64,000 bases of DNA from Neoceratodus forsteri (Eukaryota; Chordata; Ceratodontiformes; Ceratodontidae), in the NCBI GenBank assembly GCA_016271365.2, contig CM057458.1, positions 202,960,501 through 203,024,500 on the forward strand. The letters are read 5' to 3'. The translations under genes were made by a program, and so were the position numbers. Within the stretch, counting starts at the first letter, position 1. Every line of letters begins with the position of its first letter. The notes under the pieces are model-generated. The model did not search any database and was not told the DNA's origin. It saw nothing but the letters and a program-made list of their open reading frames with translations. This document shows positions 30,800 to 41,726 of the stretch, in pieces.

Positions 30800-31570
30800 G
30801 GACCTGGTCAAAATGATGTGGGGTGGGGGCAGCTTTGTGTTTGGAGACTTTCCTTATCATATACATCATGTGGTGGTCACTTAGGGCATCAGGTAAAAGG
30901 CCTGAGGCTGTTATCCTGTGAGGGTGAGAGGTGAGGGACCAGTCAAGGAGCGAGTGATTTAGAGATTTATGGTTTAAGTGAGTGGGCTCTGTGACCATTT
31001 GGGAGAGATTTAGGGAGGCTACTAGGTTACGGATGTTGGCATTGTGGTTGGAGAGCCAGTTCATGTTAAAATCACCAAGGATGTGCAGCTCGCCCTCCGG
31101 GGTCAGAGAATTTAGGGTGCCTAAGTGTTGGGAGATGGTTGCCAGGGTGGTGTCAGGTGCACAGTAGAAGTCTGCAATAAAGAGTGGAGCTGTGTGGGAG
31201 AGTGTTAACTTGATCAGTAGAGAGTCAATGATCATTGTGGGTGTAGGAACCAGGATTTGGATGAACTGAAGTGCGGCTGCAACATACATGGCAATGCCAC
31301 CACCTTTTTTTGGCTTGGTCGATCATGGTGAATGACAGAATACCCCAAGATTGCAACGTCGGCATCCTTAATGTGAGGTTTTAGCCAGGATTCGGATATG
31401 ACCAGGATATCAGGTCTGAGGGAGAAGATGGTTGGCTGCAGTAGGGTGAGTTTGGGCCGAAGACTGCAAATGTTGAGGTGAACGAGTGTCAGACCTCTTG
31501 GAAGTTGAAGGGAGGGGACGGGGAGGCTAGTGTGGTGGGAGATGGGGCCAGGATTTTGCTCAATGTTGCT
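30800..31570 (-). pseudogene. LINE-X endonuclease with N-terminal 2A-like motif
   Basis: Minus-strand N-terminal part of LINE-X ORF2. A Leu/Ile-rich stretch (LIILLLLLSS) leads into NIEQNPGP at 31544-31567, the 2A ribosome-skipping consensus D-x-E-x-N-P-G-P with D changed to N. The frame stays open into RGLTLVHLNICSLRPKLTLL and DILVISESWLKPHI (S-E-S-W catalytic Glu). A separately open piece, 30795-31289, carries LFIADFYCAPDTTL, ELHILGDFNMNWLSNHNANI (G-D-F-N), HSLLDWSLTSHPHRI and LSDHHMMYMI (S-D-H). A frameshift at about 31290-31320 divides the domain. Confidence 0.83.
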
Positions 31571-32094
31571 AGATAAAAGTAGCAGGAGAATGATCAGAAG
31601 TTTTGGCCAGGGTTGTGCCCACTAGGGTTTGTCAGTAGGATTTGTTACTGGTTGAGTGGGAGCAGCTGAGGCCTCGATTAGAAGGTATGGGGTAACTGGC
31701 CTGCGTGGAAAGAGGGTGGGAATATGGTAGACCCTGAGTATAGGTACGGTGGGGGATCCTCAGTGGGTTTTCCAGTGGTCATGGTAACTTCTGGAGATGT
31801 CCCCATGTTTGGGGTACACCCACTGGGCAAGAAGAGGGAGGCAGTGATGCCTGTGGTGCCAGAAGGGAAAATAATTACTATGGATATCAACATGACTGTG
31901 CAGTTAAAGAGCAGTTATAGTAGGGTGAAATTGAATAGGAGCTTGTGTACTGCCCCTAGTGGACGTATAATATAGCCTGCTAATGGTGAAAACCACTGAT
32001 TGGTTCTGAGTGTCACGTGAGTTCTACTATATAAGTAGTTCCTCACCAAAGGTGGTGGCGGGGCGGTGGGGCAGCCGACGTGGAGCGTTGGCGG
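31571..32094 (-). other. LINE-X upstream region, no ORF recognised
   Basis: Lies between the LINE-X ORF2 start and the tandem 5' repeats. On the minus strand it has no recognisable ORF1. Plus-strand open frames here (such as 31724-31975) have no known domain. Confidence 0.4.
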
Positions 32095-33115
32095 GGTAAC
32101 TCCATAACAATAAGAGTAGGCTCTGATGGAGCCCTGCAACGTCACCTCACTCCGTACCTGGCTAAATTTGTAATGCTGCTCTGGGGAGGACCTCCTGGTC
32201 CTCGCGAAATTCACCCGCGGGGCGAGCACTTCCAATGCTGTGGAGAGTGGAGAACTGGAGAATTAACTTAAGGTAGGTAAACAAGGAAGAGCTTGCTGGG
32301 ACAAAGGCGGGGTTCAGAGTGGGGAAAACAGGGGCCTGAACAGAACCAGACAATAAAATTAGAGAACAGATCTGGTACAATAACTTGAAGCAGCAGCATG
32401 AAATTAGCTGAATCTCTTTACAAGCTAACTTAATCAGCAGTACATTCTTAAGATGCCTTTTAGCACTCAGCAAAACCATGAGGGCAATGAGGACTTTAAC
32501 ACACAGTTTAAATATGGAGACAACAGTATAATAGCCTATCTCCATTTATCTGCCGATTAAAAGGGCAGGGGAGAGCTAAGCATTATTTTTTTTTGTTTTA
32601 AATCAGACTTTTGTTCAAAATGTAAAAGGTGCTAAACATCAGTCTTTGTTTGAAAGTAAAAAGGTGCCAAGACTCCTCCGTAACAATAAGAGTCGGCTGT
32701 GATGGAACCTGTAGTATTGCCTCACTCTGTACCTGGCTAAATTTGTAATGCTGCTCTGGGGAGGACCTGCTGGTCCTCGTGACCTTCACCCACAGGGGTA
32801 GCATTTCCAATGCTGACTAAATTTGTAATGCTGCTCTGGGGAGGACCTCTTGTTCCTTGCGACCTTCAACCATAGAGGGAGCACTTCCAATGCTGGCTAA
32901 TTTTATAATGCTGCTCTGGGGAGGACCTTCTGGTCCTTGCGACCTTCACCTGTGGGGGAGGTGCTTCCAATGCTGGCTAAATTTGTAATACTGCTCTGAG
33001 AAAGACCTACAGCCATGGTGGGAGCGCTTCCAATGCTGGCTAAATTTGTAATGCTGCTCTGGGGAGGACCTCCTGGTCCTCATGACCTTCACTCATGGGG
33101 GGGGGAAGCGCTTCA
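32095..33115 (-). repeat. Tandem repeats in the putative LINE-X 5' UTR
   Basis: A unit starting 'gctaaatttgtaatgctgct' and containing 'ctggggaggacc' recurs at 32161, 32736, 32815, 32896, 32976 and 33038, so the last five are 80 bp apart (the final step is shortened). The larger block 32095-32240 ('aacaataagagtaggctctg') is repeated at 32675-32815, about 580 bp downstream. Some LINEs, such as mouse L1, use repeated 5' monomers as promoters; that role here is inference. Confidence 0.7.
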
Positions 33116-33989
33116 GATGGAACAGATATCATCTTCATAAAGCTTACAGTATCTATCTGGTCCTGGGAAGCTGAAAAATGAGGTTGGTCAAGAGCTCACC
33201 TGAGCTACTGGTTGTGATTTTCAACCTGATCTCCAGGTAATACTTTTCTTTCTAGTTTTGATTTGCCAGAATGCATGGACAGCCTGCAAGAGACTGATGC
33301 AACTGCTGTTGACAAGTCTGTGAGTTCTCTGAGTCAATCTGACCAAATGGATCCTGAAAAGCTGGATGTGTCACTTCCTATTGATACATCAATCAAAATG
33401 TTATGTACTCTTCAGCAGGAAATGTGCTAAAACCCAGAGTTTGGAATGATTTTGTTACAGGTTGAAAACTGTACAATGATTGTGCTCCTAATAACTGATC
33501 TGTGTGTATTCTTTCTTGCATGGTTGATTATTACTAGTTAAGCATCTTAAAGAGCAACTTTGAATTATAATAAAAAACTTGAAACACTAAATTTGTATGT
33601 TTTAATTTTGTTTTCTAGTTGATTGCTATTTTTTAAAATGTCCCCTGTTGTGGGTCTACTAAATATTGTAGATAATGCAGTACTAATTTCAATGAATCTT
33701 TTGAAATGTGTCTGACTCTCCCCTGCTAACTACACAGTTGCTGTTTGTGACGTCACAATCTGTTGTTATGGTGAGCACTATGATGTCATAAACAAAGGCA
33801 CTGTGAGGTAAACAGGATATAGGCAAATGTTTCCAGATATTGTTATACTGACTTTTTAGATGGACTACATAGATATGCTGCAAATCTTAGAAAAGTACAT
33901 TTAAAATGAAAAAAATGTACTCTCTAATAAACTGTAACAGCTGAAACAGCTTATTTATGAAAGCATATGCTAAAATGCATTTAATGAGG
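33116..33989. other. Unassigned 3' region of the Gypsy element
   Basis: Lies between LINE-X copy iii and the 3' LTR. A plus-strand open stretch (about 33253-33429) encodes FDLPECMDSLQETDATAVDK and continues Ser/Asp-rich to a stop. It could be the acidic tail that follows integrase in some Gypsy polyproteins, or chance. The rest is AT-rich, with no polypurine tract that I could fix with confidence. Confidence 0.35.
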
Positions 33990-34277
33990 GAGAGGTTATA
34001 TATGGTGAATGTTATACAGTGAATTGCATCTTATGTTTAAATACTGTATATGCTGTGTCTTTAAATGCATGCATCATACATTTTGGAGGACTGGGATAGG
34101 CAGTCCATCTCTGTTCTGGGGTTAAGAGGAAGAGCTGGGAAGTGGTACCAAGAAGCGGTTGGAGGGCAATGTTGCCTGATGGACTTTGGAGTCAAAGTTA
34201 GATAATAAAGTCTCACTTTGTTCACATTACTGCCAAGTTCTGAGTTTTATTACCTTCATCAAGATGAAGATATTTCA
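33990..34277 (+). repeat. Gypsy 3' LTR
   Basis: Counterpart of 23864-24140. It ends 'gaagatatttca', directly followed by the resumed satellite. It contains 'gtcaaagttagataataaagtctc', an AATAAA-type polyadenylation context (ATAATAAAG). The left edge is uncertain by about 10 bp. Confidence 0.83.
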
Positions 34278-34545
34278 CCAGGGAGAGATTTCTGCTTAGA
34301 GAGCTTGTCTTTGGTTGGCAGACATCTCACAAAATGACTGATAATTTCTGTGTATATTAAGCTTAAATTTCAAATACATGTTCCCCTTAATGTCCGTTTA
34401 ATACCCCAAGAAGAACACGTTGCTAGAAAAAAGGAAAAGTGTTTTTTGGGGTGGATTAAGTGATGGCTGCCAAGATTCAGGGACAGATTTCTGCTCAGAG
34501 AGCCTGTCTTTGCTTTGCAGACATCACACAATATGATTGATAACC
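34278..34545. repeat. About 208-bp tandem satellite, right part
   Basis: Begins 'ccagggagagatttctgctt', the continuation (offset about 16) of the unit cut at 23863. A further unit starts at 34462 ('gatggctgccaagattcagg') and decays after about 34545. The phase continuity shows the LTR element landed inside a pre-existing array. Confidence 0.88.
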
Positions 34546-34709
34546 AGGGCTTCAGTTAAACGTATTTTGGATATATTTTATGTCTACAAATTAGGGGAAA
34601 ACATCCAAAAATAGACTCATTGGAGTCTTTAAGTCCAAAGTATAATTAATGAAAAAAGCTCGATGGATCTTTTGTTCTTTTTTCGTTGTTACTCTGGATG
34701 TCTTTTGAG
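34546..34709. other. Short unassigned interval
   Basis: AT-rich DNA between the end of the 208-bp satellite and the left inverted repeat of the hAT-type element. No feature seen. Confidence 0.4.
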
Positions 34710-36455
34710 GATGTGCAGTTTGACCACTAAGGGCAGCATCACTCACTTTTTATGTTGGCTCGCACTTGCACACCAGCCAACATCTTGCAGTAGCAGCAGA
34801 TTTGGAGGCGCGGTCACTGTTAGGTGAATGCAGGGCACGCATCAGTAGGTGCATTCCCCAATAAGCCAGCAGCAAGCACTGACATCATGCATCCCTAATG
34901 TGACCACTAGATCTAAGAAAAGGTCCGCTGCAATGAGAGCAAAGCTCTCATGCAGTGGGACCACAACACGCCTTCCGACATGCATGCAACATGGCAGCAG
35001 TGACTGCTGCTGCCTCCTGTCACAATGCCGACAGGGGAGCCCACTCCCCTTCAGCATAATGACCCCCCTCCCATTTAAAATGTGTGCCGAGGGGGGTGCC
35101 CAATCCCCCTCGGCATCATGTACCCCCAACAGTTTTTCTTTGCCAATGGGGGACCCAATCCCCATCAGCATTTATCCCCCATCCCCCGTTTATTTTGCCA
35201 ATGGGGAAGCCCATGCGATGATCTTTGGTGGACCAGGAACCCATCTGCACTCTTCAAAGCCGACCGCGAACTGAAGAAATACCGGTAAGCTGTATAATGG
35301 CATAAACAGGGTCTTTCAACTTTGGTGCATATCTCAGCCAATTTTGGGAATTTTGGCACCAAACTTTCAACATGGGGTAAATGGGACCCCTCCACATGAA
35401 TTCAGGTACTGTCATGGTGTTATTTTGTCCCAAATGGTGATTTTGCGGTCACTGCATGGAATCACCTTTTGGGACTGATTAACAAAATCACAGTGCCACT
35501 GTTCATGAGGGGGGCTCTCAAAAAGCCTATGTTGCAAATTTGGTGGGAAAAATAAAAAAAAATGGCTGTTTTATGAGCAAGCGTTGCACAGTTTCCACAC
35601 ACGCTCGTAACTTCGTGAATTTGTAATATTTTCACTCCAGATTTTCAAAATTGGCATGTTTCCACACCTCCTTATGAACAGTACAGCTGTCATTTCACAT
35701 ATCTTGGCCAAAATGTGTTTTCACACATCTGGCTCAGAATAGCACAGCCACTGTACGAAATCAGTTTTTGGGACAGTTTGAGGAAATGACAGTGACACTG
35801 TTCATGAGCAGAAGTCTAAAATGCCTATGTTGAATATTTGGTGATGAAATGCCATAAAATGACTGTGTTACAAGTGTACATTGCACAGTTTCCATGCACC
35901 CTTGTAACTTCGCAAATTTGCAATATTTTCATGCCCGATTTTCAACACTGGCATTTTTTCACAACTCCTTATGAACAGTACAGCTGTCATTTTTCACATC
36001 CTGCCCTAAATATGGTTTCACATCTGTGGTGCACAATAGTGAGGTCACTGTGTGAAATCAACGTTTCAGGCAAATTAACAAAATCACAGTGCCACTGTTC
36101 ATGAGGGAGGTCTCAAAATGCCTATGTTAAACATGTGATTAAACAAATCTCCAAAATAATTGGGTTATGGACGTGTGTTGTACAGTTTCTATGTATGCTC
36201 ATAACTTCACCAATTTATCATATTTTCATTCCAGATTTTCAACGCTGCCATTTTTTTACATCTCCTCATGAACAATACAGTTGTCATTTTCCACATTCTG
36301 CCCAACATGTGTTTTCATCCCTGTGTTGCCAAATGGCAGAGCCGCTGTACAAAACCACCTTTCAGCTAATAGACTGATAGTGTCGCTTTTCATGAGGTGG
36401 GCTCACAAACAGCCCATGTTGAAAATTTGGAGTGAAAATAACAACACACGCCTAC
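34710..36455. repeat. Left long terminal inverted repeat
   Basis: The outer part (34710-35280) matches the reverse complement of 51780-52642: 'tttttatgttggc', 'gaatgcagggcacgcatcag', 'atctaagaaaaggtc', 'gccgaggggggtgcccaatc'. The inner part (35280-36455) matches the complement of 50745-51780 and contains the 297-bp subrepeats: 'atgaacagtacagctgtcat' and variants at 35674, 35971 and 36268. Confidence 0.88.
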
Positions 36456-36464
36456 AGTGTTAGG

Positions 36465-36826
36465 GTCTCCAACTGCAGCACCCCACCCTGTAGAGACTGA
36501 CAGACATCAGGGGTGTGACTTGGGATCATCATCTGTAATGCTCACACCATTCCATCCCCACCCCAACCATGTAGCCAGTGACAGGCATCGTGGTGTGCCT
36601 TGCACTGTTCGGCCACAAAGTTCACCCCATTCTCCTATACTGCACCCACCTCAGCGTATTTCCTTATGGAATGGGGTAAGTATAATGCACAAAGACCCCA
36701 AAGCACACCACAACACTTGTCAGTGTCTACAGGGTAGGGTGAGGTAACATGGCACGAGCGTTATAGCTGATGACCCAAAGGCACACCCCGATGGCTGCCA
36801 GTGTCTACAGGGTGGGGTGGGGTTGA
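36465..36826. repeat. Fold-back element beside the left arm
   Basis: About 360-bp inverted repeat. 36472-36635 ('caccccaccctgtagagact', 'catcaggggtgtgacttggg') mirrors 36660-36826 ('cagtgtctacagggtggggt', 'atgacccaaaggcacacccc'), with a centre near 36650. Each arm itself holds two copies of a 'ctgtagacactgacag...ggtgtg' block. It has no counterpart beside the right arm, so it is a separate small element rather than part of the long repeats. Confidence 0.78.
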
Positions 36827-39484
36827 CGTCACTTCAGTATTTCATTGCCATTCCTATTATGTGTCTCTAACTAAGATGGCTTATGCCAGTAGTGTAGCAA
36901 ACCTGCTGTATTAGGGAAAAAAAAATAATGTTTTAACAAAGAGGGGCCAGAAACCAGGAAGGGAGGGATTGAGTGGGTGATGAGAGGTAAAGGCACTAGG
37001 GTCATTTGAGCCAGCAATTCGGTCACTTGAGTAGTTGGTGATGGTCCGGTGGCTGTTGGAAAAAGGATGAGAAAAGGTAACCAAGATCAACACTGTGGTA
37101 TGGGTAAGGCCATAGCCATACCTCAGACTTCAAAAAAAAAATTAAAGAGTGGGTGAGAACCAGGAAGCAAGAGAGGAGAGGAGGACTATCTACTTCTGTT
37201 CTGGATGGACTAGAGGCTGAGAGGCCTGGTTGGCCTCCGGTCGAGGCTCATCAGCAGTGAGTCAGATGGTCTCAGACCTAATTCAGCTAAGAAAAAAATC
37301 TAAAGTGAGAATGGGAGCTGAGAAGTAAGTGAGGAATACTATATGCTGAGGCCCGTTGTGGCTCACTGGGAGTGAGTCAGAAGACCCAATTCCAGCCGTG
37401 GGTGAAGTCATAGTAGTCATCTCATCATCAGATCACAGCCAGCCATCTAAGCAGCAGGTATGTCACTGAGACAAGGTGGGGATGGCAAGGGGACAGCTGG
37501 GAGAGTGAAAGCCACATTTGGTACACCACATCTGGACTGTCTGTTCAGATTTGGACCAGATTGGAGGATCAAGCATCCAGCAGTACACCACAGGTACCCC
37601 AGAGGCATGGTATCAATCAGACACAATCGCAAATCCATCCATAACTGATTGACTTGGTGGGGCATACTAGCAGCAGCACAAGCAAGCCAAGTGCTCCACT
37701 GATTGAGACTGATGCAGTGACTGACTCTGGCAGATGGACAAGCAGCAGCACAGCATCAAAGATTGAAAGTAAGAAGGTGATTTTTCTTGTGTGACTTAAT
37801 TCGCACATTATAACTGGCACTAGGGCCATACCCTGAGCACTGAACATTTCTAAACCGGTTTCAATTGTCCCTAGCAATTCAATGCTGCCTGTGTGTGTGT
37901 CTGTGATGTCTGCATAAATGAAAATGTCATTGCCATTGTATCATGTTTGAAACTGCCTGGACGACTAGTGATCAGTGTCTTTTTCAGCCTCTGAATAGTT
38001 TTTTTTAAGTGCATTCTCCTTTTTTTAGGATAAATAAGAAAGAAAAGCCTAGCTCACCTTTGGATTGATAGCTTGCACCTACTGTATCTGTACCCACCTT
38101 GTGCGCTAAGTTATCCATTTTCTGTTCGCCTGTGCTGAAGGCACCTGCTGTGCATTACTGTAAGTGTTCTTATGCAATCTGGCTGTACAATTTTTTAAAG
38201 TAAAGCACAGGGCCTGCTGCCAATGGCAAGGTCATTATCCAGCCCTCTCCCCCCCATCCACAGTCACTTAATATTCTGAGGTGTGGCCTGGTCCTGGCCA
38301 AGACAGTGTTCAAGTAGTCAAGTAAAGTAGCCAGCCAGCCTTGTTTGCTGAAGACAAGTGCTGTGCTGTGTCTGCCTGCTTCAGATCAGTCTAAGCAGGC
38401 TGAACTGCAGAGCGGAAAAAAAATAAAATAAAGGTCTGTCAGCTCAGGCAGCTCAGCTGCTGTCTCCATGACTGCAAGAGAGTGGAAAGAGTGTCAGACC
38501 CCGTGCTTGGGTGAAAGGGGGCTGTATTTGGCGGTCAGTCATTACTGATCACTGATCAGGCAGGATGCACTGTGCCTGCAGCCTGCAACTATCCATATCT
38601 GAAGGGGGAAAGAAGTGGTAATTTGGAAATAACCAGTTTTAAATATTGCAGGATGGAGATCACTCTCTGCAAATTGCATTCAGGCTGCTCTATTGCTTTA
38701 TTTGGGGGGGGGCATTTGATGCTTGAAGTTACTTTACTGTGCTCTGATTCTGAGTTTTGGGGGAGAAGAATGTTCAATACAGATAATGTTCTGGTTTTAA
38801 AGTATTATTTAAAACGGTCTAGTCCAACAGTAGTAGTCAGGTGTGTTGGTGGCTCTGGTCCTGGTCAGGTCACTCTGGATGGATATCACAGGTGAAGCCC
38901 TAGCAGCAGTAGTTTGTGTGATGCCTGAGCCAATCAATATATAAATAAAAACAACTGGTGTTGCAGTCTTGCTTGGTGGTGGTCCCAATAAACCCAGCCC
39001 CCCACCACTCCGAGGATATTGTTATGCCATCTCACACATGATACATGGTGAACACATCGCACTGTGAAGAATCTGCCTGACCTACTGTCATACATTTTTT
39101 ATGTCAAGTACACTGCGCAACCACATACAGCCTGTACCAGGTATGCTTGCTGAAATGAAAGGTATTTGCATTTCAGCAAGCACACCTTGTTGCAGGCTGG
39201 CAGTGTCCATACATGGTTGAGTGGCCAGTTGTACTTTGCACAAAATGTGTAATACAGCAGGTCAGACAAACTGTTTACAGTGTGAGTGTGTGCACCATGT
39301 GTGAGCTGGTTGGCAGGGAACAGAATGATGTACAAAATGGCAGTTAGGAAAAAAATACCAGTATTGCATTGGATCCAAATGTACAATGTTGACTGTACAG
39401 CCATTCTATTTCTGATTTATGTAGGTTTAGTGTAATTAAGCAATAAGGAATGAATAATCCTCACCATATATGTCATTGATCTGT
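36827..39484. other. Interior of the hAT-type element, unassigned
   Basis: About 2.7 kb without a recognised gene. Open frames are short (longest 107 codons at 38572-38895) and match nothing I know. Sequence such as 'gtgagtcagatggtctcaga' and 'ggtgaaagggggctg' offers possible splice signals but none I can pair. It may include untranslated exons or introns of the transposase gene. Confidence 0.4.
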
Positions 39485-41430
39485 TAATCACTCTCTAGGA
39501 GTCTAATGTGGGGATTAGGAAGTGACCAGGGGGGTAAGGGCAGCCAAGGCAGCAAGGGAACTCAGGCTAGTGCAGGGCATAAGAAAAGGGGAGAAAGACT
39601 TCTTTAGGTACATCAGGGAGAAAAGAAGCTGTAAGGACCAAATTGTAACAATTAAGAAGGAGGGGGGATGGGTGGAAGGTGGGGTGAAAAGGCAGAAGTG
39701 CTCAACGGCTACTTCTGTTCAGTCTTTATGAACGAAAAGGAGGGGGCACTACCCATAGTAGGAGGGGGGATAGAAACAAATGGGAGAGAGGTGACAGATG
39801 GAGAAATCACAGTGGGGAGGGTGCTGGAGGGGTTAAGGGCACTGAGGGTAAACAAGGCACTGGGACCGGATGGAGTACATCCAAGAGTGCTGAAGGAGCT
39901 GGCAGAGTTCTTGGCAGGACCCTTGGCAGACTTATTTAATTTCTCTCTAGACACAGGATGCATACCGCAAGACTAGAGACTGGCTCACATGGTTCCCCTC
40001 CACAAGACTGGACCCAAGGATGAACCGGAGAACTATAGACCAGTAAGTTTAACGTCCGTAGTGGGGAAGCTAATGGAGACCATCCTAAAGGATAGACTAG
40101 TGGCACTACAGGAGGTGAAAGGGTTGCAGGACGGAAGCAGCATGGCTTCATCAATGGAAGGTCATGCCAGACCAACCTAGTGGAATACTATGACTGGGTG
40201 ACTAGGTAAATTAACGGGGGCCATTTGGTTGACGTCCTGTACCTAGACTTCAGCAAGGTCTTTGATTCAGTATTGCATGGGAGACTTGGAAGCAAGCTGC
40301 AGGGTATAGGGGCAGGAGCAAAACTAGTTTGATGGGTGGAGAACTGGCTAATAGATAGGCAGCAGAATGTGGTGGTAGGTGGAGAATACTCAGCCCCTAA
40401 GCCTGTGACAATTGGTGTTCCACAGGGTTCCGTGTTGGGCCCAGTGCTGCTTGGCATATTTATTGCAGACATCTCAGATGACATCAGCAGCAAAATCAAC
40501 ATATTTGTGGATGACACCAAGATGGGAGCAGTGGTAGACGACCGGGGTGATGGCGGGGGCTACAGGAGGATCTAACAAGGCTGGAGGCATGGTCTGCCAG
40601 ATGGCAGCTAGGGATCAATGCAAAAAAATGCAAGATGCTGCACTTCAGAACAAAAAATCCAAGGAGAAGCTACCATCTGGGGGTGGGGTGCAGCTGGAGG
40701 TAACAGAAGAGGAAAAGGATCTGGGGGTTCTTATCATGGGAGGAATGAACAATTCCACACAATGCAGAAAGGCAGCAGCAATGGCTAACAAAATGCTGGG
40801 GTGCATTGCTAGGGGCATTACCTCAAGAAGAAGGGAGGTTATTTTACCATTATACAGATTGTTGGTTAGACCCCACCTGGAATACTGCATGCAGTAATGC
40901 AGTATTGGCACCTGTACCTACAAAAGGACATTAAGCTGCTGGAGTGGGTGCATCATAGGGCAATGAAGATGATTCAGGGCCTGGCAGAATTGCTATATAA
41001 GCTCAGACTAAGAGAGTTAAACATGTACACACTGGAGAAGAGGTGGGACGGGGTGACTTGATTGAGACCTTCAAAGGCATGAAAGGGGTAATCAAAACAG
41101 ACACAGAGGGTCTATTCAGGAGGAAGGTGAGGAGAGACACCAGGGGCCATGACATGAGATTGGAGGGGGTGTAGATTCAGGAGGGAAGTGAAGAGACATT
41201 TCTTTGCGGAGAGGGTGGTGGCAAACTGAAACTGACTACCATCTGAGGTTTTGGCATGTAACTCAGTGTAATACTTCAGAAAGAGGTGGGACAGGGCAAA
41301 AGGGAGGTAAGGGGAGGGGGAATGGGGCAGCTGTTGAATAGGGAGCTTGCTGCAATCTCGGGCAGCCTAGACAGACCATGATGGCCTTTTGCTGCTGGCA
41401 ATTTTCATATGTTCATATGTTCATATTATG
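39485..41430 (+). mobile_element. CR1 LINE copy 5 (TTCATATG-tail subfamily)
   Basis: Starts in the endonuclease-RT linker (RAAKAARELRLVQGIRKGEK, FRYIREKRSCKDQI) and continues with VNKALGPDGVHPRVLKELAE (about 39850-39910), YRPVSLTSVVGKLMETILKD, IGVPQGSVLGPVLLGIFIAD (about 40410-40470), IFVDDTKMGAVVDD and MNNSTQCRKAAAMANKMLGC. It ends in 'tttcatatgttcatatgttcata' at 41404-41426. The catalytic FADD box reads FVDD, and frameshifts divide the RT. The tail repeat differs from the TTTCTATG octamer of copies 1, 2, 3 and 7, marking another CR1 subfamily. Confidence 0.9.
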
Positions 41431-41726
41431 TGGCTGGCCTGGCACAACTGGGTGTAGCCCAGTGCTGCATTCCCGAGAGTGGTTAATGACCATTAACATA
41501 ACCACTGGGACTGGAGTGACTTATTGGTATTTAGTATTAAACCTTGTTCTGCATATGATTAGACTCCACATGTCTGTTAACCAAAGATTAACAGAAGGCT
41601 GATAGAATGTTTACAGCTAGTGGTGAGCAAAGTTCCTAAATGTCGCTACGCGGAGCACTTCGTGTGTAATGCAGAATTTGCGTAGTACTCCGTATAGCGA
41701 AGTGTGTAACTTCGCCTTTACCATTG
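41431..41726. other. Unassigned, with a possible palindromic element
   Basis: From about 41625 the sequence 'tgtcgctacgcggagcacttcg...gcgtagtactccgtatagcgaag' is rich in short inverted motifs. It probably joins 43379-43545 as one small inverted-repeat element that was split by L2 copy c. Confidence 0.4.

Larger units (their letters stand above)
28366..33115 (-). mobile_element. LINE-X copy iii (near full length)
   Basis: The most complete LINE-X here. The (TAAA)n tail is at 28368-28382, then a 3' UTR, the RT (28706-30421), a linker (30422-30800), the endonuclease (30800-31520), a hydrophobic segment with a 2A-like motif (31544-31600), and a long upstream region with tandem repeats (32095-33115) taken as 5' UTR. 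No ORF1 was recognised between 31600 and 33115. The RT and endonuclease resemble the CR1/L2 (Jockey-group) type but are clearly different from both CR1 and L2 here. It inserted into the Gypsy element just after integrase. The 5' limit is an estimate. Confidence 0.8.
23864..34277 (+). mobile_element. Gypsy/Ty3 LTR retrotransposon, degraded and heavily nested
   Basis: About 10.4 kb. LTRs at about 23864-24140 and 33990-34277, a primer site at 24141, gag and protease relics at 24180-25200 and an integrase relic at 27838-28365. The protease-to-integrase interval, where RT and RNase H should be, is taken up by L2 copy b, CR1 copy 4 and a LINE 3' tail, with no RT left. LINE-X copy iii follows the integrase. 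The gag-PR-(RT)-IN order and the integrase type indicate Ty3/Gypsy rather than Copia. It inserted into the 208-bp satellite; 'cca' is present on both sides, perhaps the remnant of a 4-5-bp duplication. Confidence 0.82.

Noticed and set aside
33253..33429. Open stretch considered as a host exon.
   Set aside because: Lies between nested transposons just before an LTR and has no splice-pair support; a Gypsy tail or chance is simpler.
35082..35288. Short ORFs within the hAT arms considered as genes.
   Set aside because: They lie in inverted repeat sequence, differ between the arms, and show no domain.
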